A stretch of DNA of 64,000 nt from Microbacterium sp. SLBN-146 (GCF_006715145.1 NZ_VFMR01000001.1:2108001-2172000), one strand, 5' to 3'; numbered from the stretch's first letter, positions 33,090 to 43,266 are shown. Numbers and translations: made by a program. Notes: generated by a model from the sequence alone, not told the origin.

Positions 33090-35251
33090 CGGGCGACCCG
33101 CGCCCGCCTCCGACGCTGGACGGACGACATCGTCCGCTCCTGCAGGTCGACGAGGGGCGCCCCGTCGTCGCGGGTGCTGTGCCGCGTCCAGAGTCCGTCG
33201 GCGCCGAGGTGCCACGAGCTCGTCGAGTCGCTCATCGCGAGGTCGAAGAGGCTCGTGAGCTCCTTGACGTGATTCGGCGCGACGACCCGCACGAGTGCTT
33301 CGACCCGACGGTCGAGGTTCCGGTGCATCATGTCGGCGCTGCCGATGTACACCTGCGGGTCGCCGTTGTTCTCGAAGGAGAAGATCCGGGAGTGCTCGAG
33401 GTAGCGGCCCAGGATGCTGCGTACCGTGATGTTCTCGCTCATCCCCGCGACGCCCGGCTTCAGGGAGCAGATCCCTCGCACCCAGATGTCGACCTTCACA
33501 CCCGCCTGGCTCGCACGGTAGATCGCATCGATGATCTGCTCATCGACCATCGAGTTGACCTTGATCCGGATGCCGGCGGGCTTTCCCGCCTCGGCATTGC
33601 GACGTTCCTTGTCGATGAGTCGGAGGAGGCCCTTGCGCAAGTGCAGGGGGGCGACGAGGAGACGCTTGAACTTCTTCTCGATCGCATAGCCGCTCAGTTC
33701 GTTGAACAGGCGCGTGAGGTCGCGTCCGACCTGCTCGTCGTTCGTGAAGAGTCCGAAGTCCTCGTAGATGCGGCTCGTCTTGGGGTTGTAGTTGCCCGTG
33801 CCGATGTGGCAGTAGCTGCGGAGCATCCCGCCTTCTTCGCGGATGACCAGCGCCAGCTTGCAGTGCGTCTTGAGTCCGACGAGGCCGTAGACGACGTGCA
33901 CGCCCGCCTTCTCGAGCTTGCGCGCCCAGACGATGTTGTTCGCCTCGTCGAAGCGTGCCTTGACCTCGACCAGGGCCAGCACCTGCTTCCCTGCTTCAGC
34001 GGCGTCGATGAGGGCCTGCACGATGGGGCTGTCGCCCGACGTGCGGTAGAGCGTCTGCTTGATGGCCAGCACGTGCGGGTCCTTGGCGGCCTGCTCGAGG
34101 AAGGCCTGAACGCTCGTCGTGAACGACTCGTAGGGGTGGTGCACGAGCACGTCGGAGGCGCGGATAGCGGCGAAGAAGTCCGCGCGCCCGTTCTGCTCGG
34201 CGGGTTGGAAGGCGACAGCCGTCGTCGGCACGTGCGGGGGGTACCGCAACTCGGGACGATCGATCTTGCCGAGCTCGAAGAGCGCTCGCAGGTCGAGGAG
34301 TCCCGGGAGTCGGTAGACCTCCTGCTCCGTGATGTCGAGCTCGTCGATCAGCAGACCGAGTGTGAGGTCGTCCATGTCGTCGGTGACCTCGAGTCGGATC
34401 GGGGGTCCGAAACGACGGCGGAGCAACTCGGCCTCGAGGGCCTGGATCAGGTTCTCGGTCTCGTCCTCTTCGATCACGACGTCTTCGTTGCGCGTGAGGC
34501 GGAACGTGTGGTGATCGAGGATCTCCATGCCGGGGAAGAGGTCGTCGAGATTGTTCGAGATGAGGTCTTCGAGCGGCAGATAGCGGATGCGGTCGCCTTC
34601 GCGCGACACCTCGACGAAGCGCGGCATCATCGGCGGCACCTTGAGGCGGGCGAACTCCTGCCGTCCCGTGCGGGCGTTTCGGATGCGGATCGCGAGGTTG
34701 AGGGAGAGGCCCGAGATGTAGGGGAACGGGTGTGCCGGGTCGACCGCGAGCGGCATGAGGACGGGGAAGACCTGGCCCTGGAAGTACTCGTAGAGCGTCT
34801 CGCGCTCGCTGTCCTCCAGAGTGTCGTACGAGACGATCTGGATACCCCGCTCTTCGAGCCCCGGCTTCACGAGATCGGCCCACGCTTTCGCGTGCCGCAG
34901 CTGCAGCGCGTGGGCTTCGGACGATAGATCGGAGAGGACGTCCTGCGGCGCCCGCCCGACGTTCGTGGGAACGGCGAGACCCGTGATGATGCGGCGCTTG
35001 AGACCCGCGACGCGGACCATGAAGAACTCGTCGAGGTTGCTCGCGAAGATCGCGAGGAAGTTCGCACGTTCGAGCATGGGGACGGCGGGGTCCTCGGCGA
35101 GCTCCAGGACGCGCTGGTTGAAGGCGAGCCAGCTGACCTCGCGGTCGAGATAGCGATTGTCGGGCAGAAGGGAATCGAACGTCTCCGGCACGTCGAAGTC
35201 GTCGTCGTCCGCGTCTTCCAGGCCCGCGTCGAGCACCTCGTTGTCGATCAT
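33086..35251 (-). CDS. ppk1: Polyphosphate kinase 1
   Basis: This enzyme makes inorganic polyphosphate from ATP (721 aa). Landmarks are [18 protein letters not shown] and [12 protein letters not shown] in the N-domain, and [20 protein letters not shown]. The catalytic His region is [11 protein letters not shown], followed by [22 protein letters not shown] in the kinase domains. An acidic stretch ([13 protein letters not shown]) precedes the conserved core. Placement next to pstSCAB and the Nudix-phosphatase suits phosphate storage. The minus-strand 4-bp overlap couples it to the Nudix gene. Confidence 0.96.
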   Translation of the reverse strand: MIDNEVLDAGLEDADDDDFDVPETFDSLLPDNRYLDREVSWLAFNQRVLELAEDPAVPMLERANFLAIFASNLDEFFMVRVAGLKRRIITGLAVPTNVGRAPQDVLSDLSSEAHALQLRHAKAWADLVKPGLEERGIQIVSYDTLEDSERETLYEYFQGQVFPVLMPLAVDPAHPFPYISGLSLNLAIRIRNARTGRQEFARLKVPPMMPRFVEVSREGDRIRYLPLEDLISNNLDDLFPGMEILDHHTFRLTRNEDVVIEEDETENLIQALEAELLRRRFGPPIRLEVTDDMDDLTLGLLIDELDITEQEVYRLPGLLDLRALFELGKIDRPELRYPPHVPTTAVAFQPAEQNGRADFFAAIRASDVLVHHPYESFTTSVQAFLEQAAKDPHVLAIKQTLYRTSGDSPIVQALIDAAEAGKQVLALVEVKARFDEANNIVWARKLEKAGVHVVYGLVGLKTHCKLALVIREEGGMLRSYCHIGTGNYNPKTSRIYEDFGLFTNDEQVGRDLTRLFNELSGYAIEKKFKRLLVAPLHLRKGLLRLIDKERRNAEAGKPAGIRIKVNSMVDEQIIDAIYRASQAGVKVDIWVRGICSLKPGVAGMSENITVRSILGRYLEHSRIFSFENNGDPQVYIGSADMMHRNLDRRVEALVRVVAPNHVKELTSLFDLAMSDSTSSWHLGADGLWTRHSTRDDGAPLVDLQERTMSSVQRRRRARVAR

Positions 35252-35393
35252 CCCCTCATCATTGCAGGGAGAGGTGTTCAGGAGGCAACGAACAGCGCCG
35301 TCGACGTGCCTCGGGAGGATGCTTCGCGCGCCGTTTCCCGTCCGTTCACCGTGGCTCTGCCGTCGACCGCGGCTCTACCGACGACGGCGGGTT

Positions 35394-36092
35394 TCAGGCG
35401 TCGGTGCGCTCGCGAGCCGTGGGCAGCTGGTCGTCCTCGTAGACGTTGAACCGATAGCCCACGTTGCGCACGGTGCCGATCAGCTGCTCGAGATCGCCGA
35501 GCTTGGCGCGGAGCCGCCGGACGTGCACGTCGACGGTCCGCGTGCCGCCGAAGTAGTCGTATCCCCACACTTCGGAGAGGAGCTGCTCCCGCGTGAAGAC
35601 GCGCGAGGGGTGCGTCGCGAAGAAGTGGAGGAGCTGGAACTCCTTGTACGTCAGGTCGAGCGGCTTTCCGTGCACCTTCGCGGAGTAGGACGACTCGTCG
35701 ATCGTGATGCCGGAGGTCTGGATGCGCGTCGTGACCTGCTCCGCCGTTTGCCGGCCGATCGCGAGACGCACACGCGCGTCGACCTCTGCGGGGCCCGCCG
35801 AGACGAGGATGACGTCGTCGACGCCCCAGTCGGTGGACACAGCCGTCAGCCCGCCTTCCGTCACGACGAGGATGAGCGGCGCGTCGAGGCCGGTCGTGTT
35901 GAGGATCTTGCAGAGCGACTTCGCCCCGACGAGATCCACGCGCGCATCGACGAAGATGACGTCGGCATTCGGAGCGTTGACCAACTGAGCGGGTTCGGCC
36001 GGGATCTGCCGGACGCGGTGGCTCAGCAGCTCGAGGGAGGGCAGGACGGGGCCACCTCCATGCGTGGAGCTGAGTACGAGAAGCTGTGCCAA
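35394..36092 (-). CDS. GlnR-like OmpR-family response regulator
   Basis: This protein (232 aa from TTG 36092) has a receiver-like N-domain ([18 protein letters not shown]) with weak phospho-acceptor context, and a C-terminal winged helix ([51 protein letters not shown]). An atypical receiver with this tail matches GlnR, the actinobacterial nitrogen regulator, which is often found near pst genes. The annotated longer form would start upstream of the predicted transcription start, whereas TTG 36092 has GGAGGG about 11 nt upstream. Confidence 0.78.
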   Translation of the reverse strand: MAQLLVLSSTHGGGPVLPSLELLSHRVRQIPAEPAQLVNAPNADVIFVDARVDLVGAKSLCKILNTTGLDAPLILVVTEGGLTAVSTDWGVDDVILVSAGPAEVDARVRLAIGRQTAEQVTTRIQTSGITIDESSYSAKVHGKPLDLTYKEFQLLHFFATHPSRVFTREQLLSEVWGYDYFGGTRTVDVHVRRLRAKLGDLEQLIGTVRNVGYRFNVYEDDQLPTARERTDA

Positions 36093-36134
36093 GAACGTCG
36101 TCCCTCCGGTGCCGCGGGTTGCACCGTGCCCCAC

Positions 36135-36163
36135 AGTCTAAGTGCACACTCGGCAAGCGTTAA
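36135..36163 (-). promoter_or_regulatory. Promoter of the GlnR-like gene
   Basis: On the minus strand TTAACG (36163-36158), 17 bp, then TAGACT (36140-36135) is a near-consensus housekeeping promoter. Transcription would begin near 36128, which excludes the GTG at 36134 and supports the TTG start at 36092. Confidence 0.7.
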
Positions 36164-36208
36164 CCCGGCCCGTCGCGCGCGGGCCCGTCCATGGGCGAGA
36201 ATAGCGGC

Positions 36209-36499
36209 GTGACCCTGCCCGAACTCGTCCCGCGCCGCACCATCGGCGGCATCGTCGCGGTGTGGATCGCGGCGGGGATCATCGGGATCGCCGTCGGTGT
36301 CTTCGCCGACTCGGCATGGCGCGCACCCTGGCTCGTCGTGGGGATGGGCGGATGCGTCATCCTCGCCTTCGCCATCCAACTCGCATACGGGCGCTCGCAG
36401 GGGTTCACCGAGCGCGTCGCGACGAGCGCCCTCGGCGCCCTCTTCGTCCTCGGTGTCATCAGTCTGGGGTTCGGTCTCGCGACCATCGTTCCGAGCTAG
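36209..36499 (+). CDS. Small membrane protein
   Basis: This 96-aa protein has three hydrophobic segments (IGGIVAVWIAAGIIGIAVGVF, APWLVVGMGGCVILAFAIQLAY, ALGALFVLGVISLGFGLATIV). No family recognised. An ATG at 36191 is in frame, but GAGAAT ends exactly 6 nt before the GTG at 36209, matching the leaderless pattern used by neighbours, so the shorter form is preferred. It is divergent from the GlnR-like gene. Confidence 0.65.
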   Translation: MTLPELVPRRTIGGIVAVWIAAGIIGIAVGVFADSAWRAPWLVVGMGGCVILAFAIQLAYGRSQGFTERVATSALGALFVLGVISLGFGLATIVPS

Positions 36500-36508
36500 A
36501 GTGGTGCC

Positions 36509-36622
36509 ATGGACCTCTTCGCGCTCGAACTGTTCTTCGTGGGCCTCCTGGGCCTCGCGTCGCTTGCGATCGTGTTCGTCTCCGCCGTCGTGTTGAAGAA
36601 CCTCTACCGCGGCCAGCGCTGA
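36509..36622 (+). CDS. Single-pass mini membrane protein, 37 aa
   Basis: A short ORF reads MDLFALELFFVGLLGLAS and continues with a hydrophobic helix to a basic tail (LKNLYRGQR). One membrane helix with positive residues after it is typical of small regulatory membrane proteins. TAGAGT lies exactly 6 nt before the ATG. Good codon bias and this start signal support it as real despite its size. Function unknown. Confidence 0.6.
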   Translation: MDLFALELFFVGLLGLASLAIVFVSAVVLKNLYRGQR

Positions 36623-36626
36623 TTCG

Positions 36627-37235
36627 ATGTCGATGCACGAGATCCCGACCGGCCTGCCGTCCGATCTCGTCCCCCTCTCCTGGCTCCTGGGCGTCTGGGA
36701 AGGAACGGGCGTCATCGACTACGGCGTGGGCGACCGGCATTTCACGGGCGAGTTCACTCACCGCGTGAGCTTCAGCCACGATGGCGGCGACTTCCTGAAC
36801 TACTCCGGCAACGCCTGGCTGCACGGTGCCGACGACGCCCGTACGCCCCTCGTCTCCGAGGTCGGATACTGGCGACTCGCGCGACCCGCCGCCGAGAGCG
36901 ACCCTGGTCCTGGACTCCTCCCCGCACTCCAGGAGTCGACGGTGCGGACCGTCGACGACGTCGAGGAGCTCCGCAATGCAGAGGGCGGCTTCGACATCGA
37001 AGTCTCCCTCGTCCACTCCGACGGCGTGAGCGAGCTCTACCTCGGGCAGGTCAAGGGGCCGCGCATCGATCTCGCGACCGACGCCGTCGTACGCACGGCC
37101 GGCGCCAAGCCCTACTCCGCGGCATCCCGCATCTACGGTCTCGTCGACAACCATCTGCTGTGGGCGTGGGACATCGCGGCGTTGGGCCGTGAGCTCGGGT
37201 CTCATGCCTCGGCACGTCTCGCGCGGGCGGAGTGA
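36627..37235 (+). CDS. Nitrobindin-like heme-binding beta-barrel (FABP family)
   Basis: This 202-aa protein has the motif GVWEGTG near residue 27, the GxWxGxG signature of nitrobindins (THAP4-like), which bind ferric heme in a beta-barrel and isomerise or scavenge reactive nitrogen species. A late His appears in the usual C-terminal region (VDNHLLWAWDIAALG). ATG 36627 or 36633 are both possible. Its stop overlaps the next start, linking it to the YgfZ-like gene, a pairing seen in other actinobacteria. Confidence 0.85.
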   Translation: MSMHEIPTGLPSDLVPLSWLLGVWEGTGVIDYGVGDRHFTGEFTHRVSFSHDGGDFLNYSGNAWLHGADDARTPLVSEVGYWRLARPAAESDPGPGLLPALQESTVRTVDDVEELRNAEGGFDIEVSLVHSDGVSELYLGQVKGPRIDLATDAVVRTAGAKPYSAASRIYGLVDNHLLWAWDIAALGRELGSHASARLARAE

Positions 37236-38338
37236 TGTCGCAGACGTTCGCGGGGATCCCCGGAGCCGTCGTCGATGACGGCGGCCTCCGTCATCTGGGC
37301 AGCCCCCTCACCGAGCAGCGCGCGCTGCAGGCCGGAAAGGCCCTCGCGCCGCTCGGCGAACGCGTCGTCCTCGCCGTTCCCGGCGAGGACCGCCTGTCGT
37401 GGCTCGACTCGCTCGCGTCGCAGGCCGTCTCCCGACTCGCTCCCGGCGTGAGCACCGAACTGCTCATGCTCGACCCCCACGGCCGCGTGCAGCACGCGGC
37501 ATCCGTCATCGACGACGGCCACACGACGTGGCTCATCGCGGATCGCGGCGACGCCGCGGGGCTGCTGGAGTGGCTCCGCCGCATGCGCTTCCGCCTGCGC
37601 GTGGATCCTCAGGATGCCGGCGAGGAGTACGCCGTCGTGGGCGGCACGCGGTCGGCCGTCGCGGGGCTCGAGCCTGCATCCCCCCACGGCGTCCCTCTCG
37701 TCTGGATCGATCCGTGGCCCGATGTCGCGATCGGCGGCTGGGGCTACGCTCCGGCCGACCCGCACCCCGGTGCGGAGCGCGACTGGGCGGAGGCGATCGT
37801 GACGCGCGCGGAAGAGCGGAGGCTCGCCGACGAAGCGCGCCGGGGAGCGATCGCGCTCGCCGGCCGCGATGCCGTCGAAGCACTCCGCCTCGCGGCCTGG
37901 CGACCTGGATTCGCCGACGTCGACGATCGTGCGATCCCGCACGAGCTCGACTGGCTCCGCACGGCGGTGCATCTCGACAAAGGCTGCTATCGCGGGCAGG
38001 AGACGGTCGCGAAGGTGCACAACCTCGGGCATCCTCCTCGTCGCCTCGTCGCCCTGCAGCTCGACGGAAGCGCGAGCGTGCTGCCATCGCCGGGTGCGAT
38101 CGTGCGCACCGTAGATGATGAGGTCGGCCACGTGACGTCGGTCGCCCGCCACTTCGAACAGGGCCCCATCGCCCTCGCGATCGTCCGACGCTCCACGTCC
38201 GCCTCCGCCGAACTCACCGTCGACACCGAGGACGGCCCGATCGCGGCAGCCCAGGAGATGATCGTGCCGCCCGAAGCGGGCGCGACGGCGAACGTGCCGC
38301 GCATCACGAAACTCTCGCGGCGGCCGCTCGCGACGTGA
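37235..38338 (+). CDS. YgfZ/GcvT-domain folate-binding protein
   Basis: This 367-aa aminomethyltransferase-like protein carries the YgfZ signature DKGCYRGQETVAKVHN (K-G-C-Y-x-G-Q-E), which distinguishes it from GcvT. YgfZ proteins use tetrahydrofolate to help repair or assemble iron-sulfur clusters. The C-terminal beta-barrel starts at RRLVALQLDG. The start could be GTG 37232 or ATG 37235; the latter overlaps the nitrobindin stop by one base. The next gene overlaps by 4 bp. Confidence 0.88.
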   Translation: MSQTFAGIPGAVVDDGGLRHLGSPLTEQRALQAGKALAPLGERVVLAVPGEDRLSWLDSLASQAVSRLAPGVSTELLMLDPHGRVQHAASVIDDGHTTWLIADRGDAAGLLEWLRRMRFRLRVDPQDAGEEYAVVGGTRSAVAGLEPASPHGVPLVWIDPWPDVAIGGWGYAPADPHPGAERDWAEAIVTRAEERRLADEARRGAIALAGRDAVEALRLAAWRPGFADVDDRAIPHELDWLRTAVHLDKGCYRGQETVAKVHNLGHPPRRLVALQLDGSASVLPSPGAIVRTVDDEVGHVTSVARHFEQGPIALAIVRRSTSASAELTVDTEDGPIAAAQEMIVPPEAGATANVPRITKLSRRPLAT

Positions 38339-39435
38339 GCACGGCGCCCGAGACGGCGGCCATCCCCTCGGGATGGCGTCGGCGGATGGATCCCCGTCCG
38401 GCCCTGCAGCGCGTCGCAGACTCGGGCATCGCGATCGTGCAGATCGTCGTTGCGGCGACAGGCGCCTATGCCTTCGCGCACTTCGTGCTGGGTCATGCCG
38501 CCCCGCTGCTCGCAGCGACGGTGACCTTGTCGAGCCTCGGACTCGTGCGGGATGCCCGCCCGCGCCGCGTGCTCGAGACCGTCATCGGCATGATCATCGG
38601 GATCCTCGTCGCCGAGGTCCTTCTCCTCGTCGCCGGATCGGGATGGTGGCAGCTCGCGATCGCACTCGCGCTGACTCTCACGGTCGCACGATTCCTCTCG
38701 GCGCAGGCGAGCTTCGCGATCGCCGCCGGCATCCAGTCGATCATCGTCATGGTGATACCCGCGGCCGCCCCGTTCGAGCGCCTCGTCGACGGCGCGGTCG
38801 GGGGAGTGGCGGCCCTCCTCGTGACGGCGCTCCTCCCGCGGAATCCCGCCCGCGCCGAGCTTCGTGACGCACGCGCGGTGTTCGCAGCGGTGGACGGAGC
38901 GATCGCGACGATCGTGCAGGGACTTCGTCGCGGCGATCGTCTTCGCGCCGACCGCGGGCTCCAGAAGGCGCGGGCGATCCAGCCGCTGCTGGAGAACTGG
39001 CGCTCATCCCTCGAATCGGGCGCGGCGATCGCGCGGATCGCGCCGTTCCTCCGGCGCCAGCGGTCGGAGCTGGCCCGTCATCGCCGGATCCTCGAGGCGA
39101 TGGATCTCGCGACGCGCAACCTCCGTGTCGTCGCCCGGCGGGCGGCATACCTGGTCGACGACGGCAGCGCCCGACCGGTCATGGCCGATGTGCTCGCCGA
39201 GCTGGGGCGGGGTGCGCACCGGATCGCCGATTCGCTCGACGACATCTCGCTCGAACCCGAGGCTCGCGCGACGCTCGTCGCCGTCGCCTCGCACCTGGAC
39301 CCCGCCGAGATCGCGCCCTCGGGCTCGTTCGTGGATCAGAACCTCGTGGGTTCGCTCCGCCCGCTGGCCGTCGACCTGCTGACGGCGACGGGGATGCCGC
39401 AGGATGCTGCGAGGGCCGCCGTTCCGCGCATCTGA
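38335..39435 (+). CDS. FUSC family (aromatic acid exporter-like) membrane protein
   Basis: This 366-aa protein has an N-terminal half with about six helices (IAIVQIVVAATGAYAFAHFVL, VIGMIIGILVAEVLLLVAGSG, AGIQSIIVMVIPAAAPFERL) and a long cytoplasmic helical domain after about residue 180, the usual FUSC arrangement. The motif PFERLVDGAVGGVAALLVT is typical. Substrate unknown; family members export aromatic acids or act in envelope processes. It is translationally coupled to ygfZ by a GTGA overlap and convergent with the methyltransferase gene. Confidence 0.85.
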   Translation: MSTAPETAAIPSGWRRRMDPRPALQRVADSGIAIVQIVVAATGAYAFAHFVLGHAAPLLAATVTLSSLGLVRDARPRRVLETVIGMIIGILVAEVLLLVAGSGWWQLAIALALTLTVARFLSAQASFAIAAGIQSIIVMVIPAAAPFERLVDGAVGGVAALLVTALLPRNPARAELRDARAVFAAVDGAIATIVQGLRRGDRLRADRGLQKARAIQPLLENWRSSLESGAAIARIAPFLRRQRSELARHRRILEAMDLATRNLRVVARRAAYLVDDGSARPVMADVLAELGRGAHRIADSLDDISLEPEARATLVAVASHLDPAEIAPSGSFVDQNLVGSLRPLAVDLLTATGMPQDAARAAVPRI

Positions 39436-39455
39436 GCGCCGTCGGCGGCATCCGA

Positions 39456-40298
39456 TCAGGTCGTCGGTGCCACCGAGCGCCACGGCACCGTCACTTCGCC
39501 GAGCCGCCATCTGCTCGACTCCTGCAGCGGCCACCCCGCGGCTGCCATCTCGGTGAGTGTCCGCTTCCATCGGTGGACGGGTCCGAAGGGCGCGACGGCC
39601 GCCTGCCGCACCCACTCGCCATCGAGGGCGGAGAGGAACGCGTGAACGGGCTCGCCCGGAACGTTCCGGTGGATGAGGGCCTTCGGCAGGCGTTCCGCGG
39701 CGATCGAGGGTCGCCACTCCGGGTCGGTGGATGCCGCGGCGAGGCGCAGCGAAACAGTGAGCGATCGCGGCGCCGCGTCGTCGTCGAGGGCGATCCACGT
39801 GCAGATCCGCCCGATCTCGTCGCAGGTCCCCTCGACGAGGAGCCCACCGGGCGCGAGCCGTGCCGCCATCGACGCCCAGGCCGCCGCGACCTCGCTCTCG
39901 TCGTACTGGCGGAGAACGTTCATGACGCGGATCACGGCGGGTCGACGGCCGGATGCCACGGGAACCTCGAAGCCTCCGCGCGCGAAGGACACACGGGCAT
40001 CCGGTGAGAACGGCGTGCGACCGTCGCGGACGAGCTCGAGCTGCCGGTCTGCGTGGGCGACGCGGTCGGGATCGATCTCGAGTCCCAGCACCTCGACGTC
40101 GTCGCGTACGGCGGCGAGACGTGCTTCGAGCTCGAGAGCCGTGACGGCGCTCGCCCCGAAGCCGAGGTCGACGACGAGGGGATCCGGGCTCCGTCGCAGC
40201 ACCGGATGCCGGGCGATCCACCTATCGACGCGCCGCAGGCGATTGGTTCCCGTCGTCCCGCGGGTCGCGTGTCCCGTAGGAGCGTGGCGGGGCGACAT
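39456..40298 (-). CDS. Class I SAM-dependent methyltransferase
   Basis: This 280-aa protein has the SAM-binding glycine loop VVDLGFGASAVTALELEARL near residue 42, an acidic strand end VEVLGLEIDPDRVAHADR, and the later LAPGGLLVEGTCDEIGR. The target cannot be deduced. The first 35 residues are basic (RGTTGTNRLRRVDRWIARHP). Convergent with the FUSC gene and divergent from gpmA, it stands alone. Confidence 0.82.
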   Translation of the reverse strand: MSPRHAPTGHATRGTTGTNRLRRVDRWIARHPVLRRSPDPLVVDLGFGASAVTALELEARLAAVRDDVEVLGLEIDPDRVAHADRQLELVRDGRTPFSPDARVSFARGGFEVPVASGRRPAVIRVMNVLRQYDESEVAAAWASMAARLAPGGLLVEGTCDEIGRICTWIALDDDAAPRSLTVSLRLAAASTDPEWRPSIAAERLPKALIHRNVPGEPVHAFLSALDGEWVRQAAVAPFGPVHRWKRTLTEMAAAGWPLQESSRWRLGEVTVPWRSVAPTT

Positions 40299-40340
40299 GA
40301 GCCCATGATCTCAGAGCCCGCTGCTGGCTAAGCTGGGGGT

Positions 40341-41090
40341 ATGAGTGCGCCTTACACGCTGATCCTCCTCCGTCACGGCCAGAGCGAATGGAATGAGCTC
40401 AACCTCTTCACCGGATGGGTCGACGTCCGGCTCACCGAGCAGGGGAAAGCCGAGGCCCGTCGCGGTGGCGAGCTCCTCGCCGAAGCCGGCCTCCTTCCCG
40501 ACGTCCTCCACACCTCTGTCCTCAGCCGCGCGATCCAGACGGCGAACATCGCGCTGGACTCCGCCGATCGGCTGTGGATCCCCGTCAAGCGCTCGTGGCG
40601 ACTCAACGAGCGTCACTACGGTGCGCTGCAGGGCAAGGACAAGGCTCAGACCCTCGAAGAGTTCGGACAGGAGCAGTTCATGCTGTGGCGTCGCTCGTTC
40701 GACGTGCCGCCGCCGGAGCTCGCCGACGACAGCGAGTGGAGCCAGGTCGGAGACCCCCGCTACGAAGGCATCGACGGCGACGTCCCCCGCACGGAGTCGC
40801 TCAAGATCGTGATCGACCGCATGCTCCCGTACTGGCACAGCGACATCGCCCCCGATCTCCAGGCCGGCAAGACGGTGCTCGTGACGGCGCACGGCAACTC
40901 GCTCCGCGGTCTCGTGAAGCACCTCGACGGCATCAGTGACGCCGACATCTCCGAGCTCAACATCCCCACCGGCATCCCGCTCGTCTACCGGCTCGACGAG
41001 AACCTCGTTCCGATCCAGCCGGGCGAGTACCTCGACCCCGAAGCTGCCGCGGTCGGGGCTGCTGCCGTCGCTTCGCAGGGCAAGCACTGA
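40341..41090 (+). CDS. gpmA: 2,3-bisphosphoglycerate-dependent phosphoglycerate mutase
   Basis: This enzyme interconverts 3- and 2-phosphoglycerate in glycolysis (249 aa, normal length). The phospho-His motif is [20 protein letters not shown]. It is followed by [12 protein letters not shown], the catalytic Glu-Arg region [15 protein letters not shown] and the second His in [17 protein letters not shown]. The C-terminus is complete. TAAGCT lies 6 nt before the ATG (leaderless). A 22-bp terminator palindrome follows, shared with phoU. Confidence 0.96.
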   Translation: MSAPYTLILLRHGQSEWNELNLFTGWVDVRLTEQGKAEARRGGELLAEAGLLPDVLHTSVLSRAIQTANIALDSADRLWIPVKRSWRLNERHYGALQGKDKAQTLEEFGQEQFMLWRRSFDVPPPELADDSEWSQVGDPRYEGIDGDVPRTESLKIVIDRMLPYWHSDIAPDLQAGKTVLVTAHGNSLRGLVKHLDGISDADISELNIPTGIPLVYRLDENLVPIQPGEYLDPEAAAVGAAAVASQGKH

Positions 41091-41101
41091 CCTTCGCTTG
41101 A

Positions 41102-41145
41102 ACGAAAGAGAGACCGGATGCCGCGGCATCCGGTCTCTCTTTCGT
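41102..41145. terminator. Bidirectional terminator between gpmA and phoU
   Basis: A perfect 22-bp inverted repeat (41102-41123 with 41124-41145), its outer arms AAAGAGAGA/TCTCTCTTT, lies between convergent genes. The T-rich outer arm acts as the tail in both directions. Confidence 0.9.
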
Positions 41146-41164
41146 GGCGGCCGTGCCGCGGTGA

Positions 41165-41866
41165 CTACTGCTGTTCTGCTGCGAGCTGCTCGGCAGCGGC
41201 GACGACGTCGATCGCGTCGGTCGGTGCGGTCCAGTCGCCCGTCGAGAGGTAGGCGACCTTCTTCGCGACCGAGACGGCGTGGTCGGCGAAACGCTCGTGG
41301 TAGCGGCTCGCGAGCGTCGCGTCGACCGTCGCGGCCGCCTCGCCCTGCCACGAGTCGCTCAGGACCTTCTCGAACACCGAGACATGGAGCTCATCGAGCT
41401 TGTCGTCGGTGTTGCGGATCTCTTCGATGAGCGCGAGGTCCTCGGTGCGGAGGAGCTCGGTGAGCTTGCGGGACACCTCGACGTCGTACTCGCCCATCTT
41501 CAGGAAGGTCGACTTGAGGCCCTTGGGGATGGCCCGCTCGGGGAACCGCATGCGGGTCAGCTGAGCGATGTGCTCGGCGATGTCGCCCATGCGCTCGAGC
41601 GATGCGCTGATGCGCAGGGCGCTCACGACGATGCGGAGATCGCGGGCGACGGGCTGCTGCCGCGCGAGGATCTCGATCGTGAGCTCGTCGAGGGCCAGTG
41701 CCTTCTCGTCGATGATGGGGTCGGCGTCGATGACCTCTTCGGCCAGCGCGACGTCGCTCGTTCCGAAGGCCCTCGTCGCCTTGTCGATCGCGACCGTCAC
41801 GAGTTCGGCGATCTCGACGAGGCGACCCTGGACGTCTTCGAGGGACTGGTGGAAGACTTCGCGCAT
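41165..41866 (-). CDS. phoU: Phosphate signalling protein PhoU
   Basis: This all-helical protein (233 aa) of two PhoU repeats couples the Pst transporter to the SenX3-RegX3 two-component system. Repeat landmarks are MREVFHQSLEDVQGRLVEIA and ALRISASLERMGDIAEHIAQLTR in the first half, and the matching ASRYHERFADHAVSVAKKVAYLSTG in the second. The start at ATG 41866 has AAAGG upstream; a longer ORF is unsupported. It is divergent from senX3, the standard arrangement in actinobacteria. Confidence 0.95.
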   Translation of the reverse strand: MREVFHQSLEDVQGRLVEIAELVTVAIDKATRAFGTSDVALAEEVIDADPIIDEKALALDELTIEILARQQPVARDLRIVVSALRISASLERMGDIAEHIAQLTRMRFPERAIPKGLKSTFLKMGEYDVEVSRKLTELLRTEDLALIEEIRNTDDKLDELHVSVFEKVLSDSWQGEAAATVDATLASRYHERFADHAVSVAKKVAYLSTGDWTAPTDAIDVVAAAEQLAAEQQ

Positions 41867-42051
41867 TCGGGAACCTTTCGTGTTCGCGGGGCACCGGTCC
41901 GGGCCGATCCACGGCGGCGCGCCCACGACCCTGGCGATTGTCGTCAGCAAAGGTTAACGAACGGTGCCGACGCAGTGAACAGTACAGGCCCGCGGCACGT
42001 GTGGCATCGAAGCGCACAGGTATGCCGGTGCGCGCACCTTACGCTGGAGAC

Positions 42052-43266
42052 ATGTCCACGACGCAGCTCGCGCTGCTCGCACTCTTCGCGGGCGTTGTCA
42101 TCGGCGGATCTGTCGCCCTGGTGATCATGCTCTCCCTCCGAGCACGGGACCGGCAGCGGGTCCTCTCCTCCGCAACCGTCCCCGAGGGAGTGCGCGAGGT
42201 TCTCCACGGGATGGATGACGCGGCGGTGGTGGTGGATGCGTCCGGGACGGTCCTCGCGGCGTCGGTACCGGCATCCCCCTTCCATCTGTCCGAGGGAGAA
42301 GTCCTGCCCTCCGAGGAGTTGCGTGCTCTCCTGCGCCGGACGCGGGGGACGGAGCTCGCCGCGAGCGAGACGATCCGCCTCCGTCGCGGTGCGCCGCCCG
42401 CCGAGCCGCGCCTCGTGTCGGTTCGTGCCTCGAGGGTGTCCGCGCGGTTGACGCTGTTCGTCCTGCGCGACATCACCGAGAAGGAGCGGGTCGAGCAGAT
42501 GCGGCGCGACTTCGTCGCCAACACGAGCCACGAGCTGAAGACTCCTGTCGGGGCCGTGACGCTCCTCGCGGAGGCCGTCGAGTCGGCCGCCGACGATCCG
42601 GATCAGGTCCGCATCTTCGCGGCCCGGCTGAGCGCCGAGGCCAATCGCCTCGCGCAGCTCACGACGCGCATCATGAGCCTCTCCCGTTTGCAGTCGACGG
42701 ACGAGCTGACCGACGATCGGGTCGTCGCGGTCGACGAGATCGTGGCATCCGCCGTCGATGCCCATTCGATCCAGGCGGACTCCGCCGGCGTGCAGATCGT
42801 CCGCGGCGGCGCACGTGGCGCATACGTACGGGGCGATCCGCAGGTCTTGAGCGAAGCGGTGGGCAACCTCATCGCGAACGCCATCGCCTACTCGCCGCAG
42901 GGCGCGAGCGTCGGCATCGGCGTCAAGATCGTCGACGGCGTCGTCGAGATCGCCGTCACCGATCGCGGGATCGGCATCTCCGAGCGCGATCAGGATCGCG
43001 TGTTCGAGCGCTTCTACCGCGCCGACCCGGCACGCGCCCGGCGCACAGGCGGCACCGGACTGGGGCTGTCGATCGTCAAGCACGCCGTCCAGCGGCACGG
43101 GGGAGAGGTGCGGCTGTGGTCACGCCCCGGCCGCGGCTCGACCTTCACGGTCCGCCTTCCCCTGACCGCCGCACCCGATGATGTCCCGCCGCGGAAGAAG
43201 CGCAAGAAGAAGCGCCCCGCCGCGGCGGTCCTTGAGAACATGCCCCAGAACGGAGATCTTGCATGA
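42052..43266 (+). CDS. senX3: Sensor histidine kinase, SenX3-like
   Basis: This 404-aa kinase would sense phosphate status via PhoU-Pst. One N-terminal helix (TTQLALLALFAGVVIGGSVAL) is followed by a PAS-like region. The H-box is FVANTSHELKTPVG (His about 160). The ATP-binding N-box is LIANAIAYSPQG, with G-boxes VTDRGIGIS and GTGLGLSIVKHA. The tail is strongly basic (PPRKKRKKKRP). TACGCT lies 6 nt before the ATG (leaderless). Overlaps regX3 by 4 bp. Confidence 0.93.
   Translation: MSTTQLALLALFAGVVIGGSVALVIMLSLRARDRQRVLSSATVPEGVREVLHGMDDAAVVVDASGTVLAASVPASPFHLSEGEVLPSEELRALLRRTRGTELAASETIRLRRGAPPAEPRLVSVRASRVSARLTLFVLRDITEKERVEQMRRDFVANTSHELKTPVGAVTLLAEAVESAADDPDQVRIFAARLSAEANRLAQLTTRIMSLSRLQSTDELTDDRVVAVDEIVASAVDAHSIQADSAGVQIVRGGARGAYVRGDPQVLSEAVGNLIANAIAYSPQGASVGIGVKIVDGVVEIAVTDRGIGISERDQDRVFERFYRADPARARRTGGTGLGLSIVKHAVQRHGGEVRLWSRPGRGSTFTVRLPLTAAPDDVPPRKKRKKKRPAAAVLENMPQNGDLA

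Noticed and set aside
35344..35354. PHO box for ppk1
   Set aside because: Only one GTTCACC unit is present, it faces away from ppk1, and there is no second 11-nt repeat.
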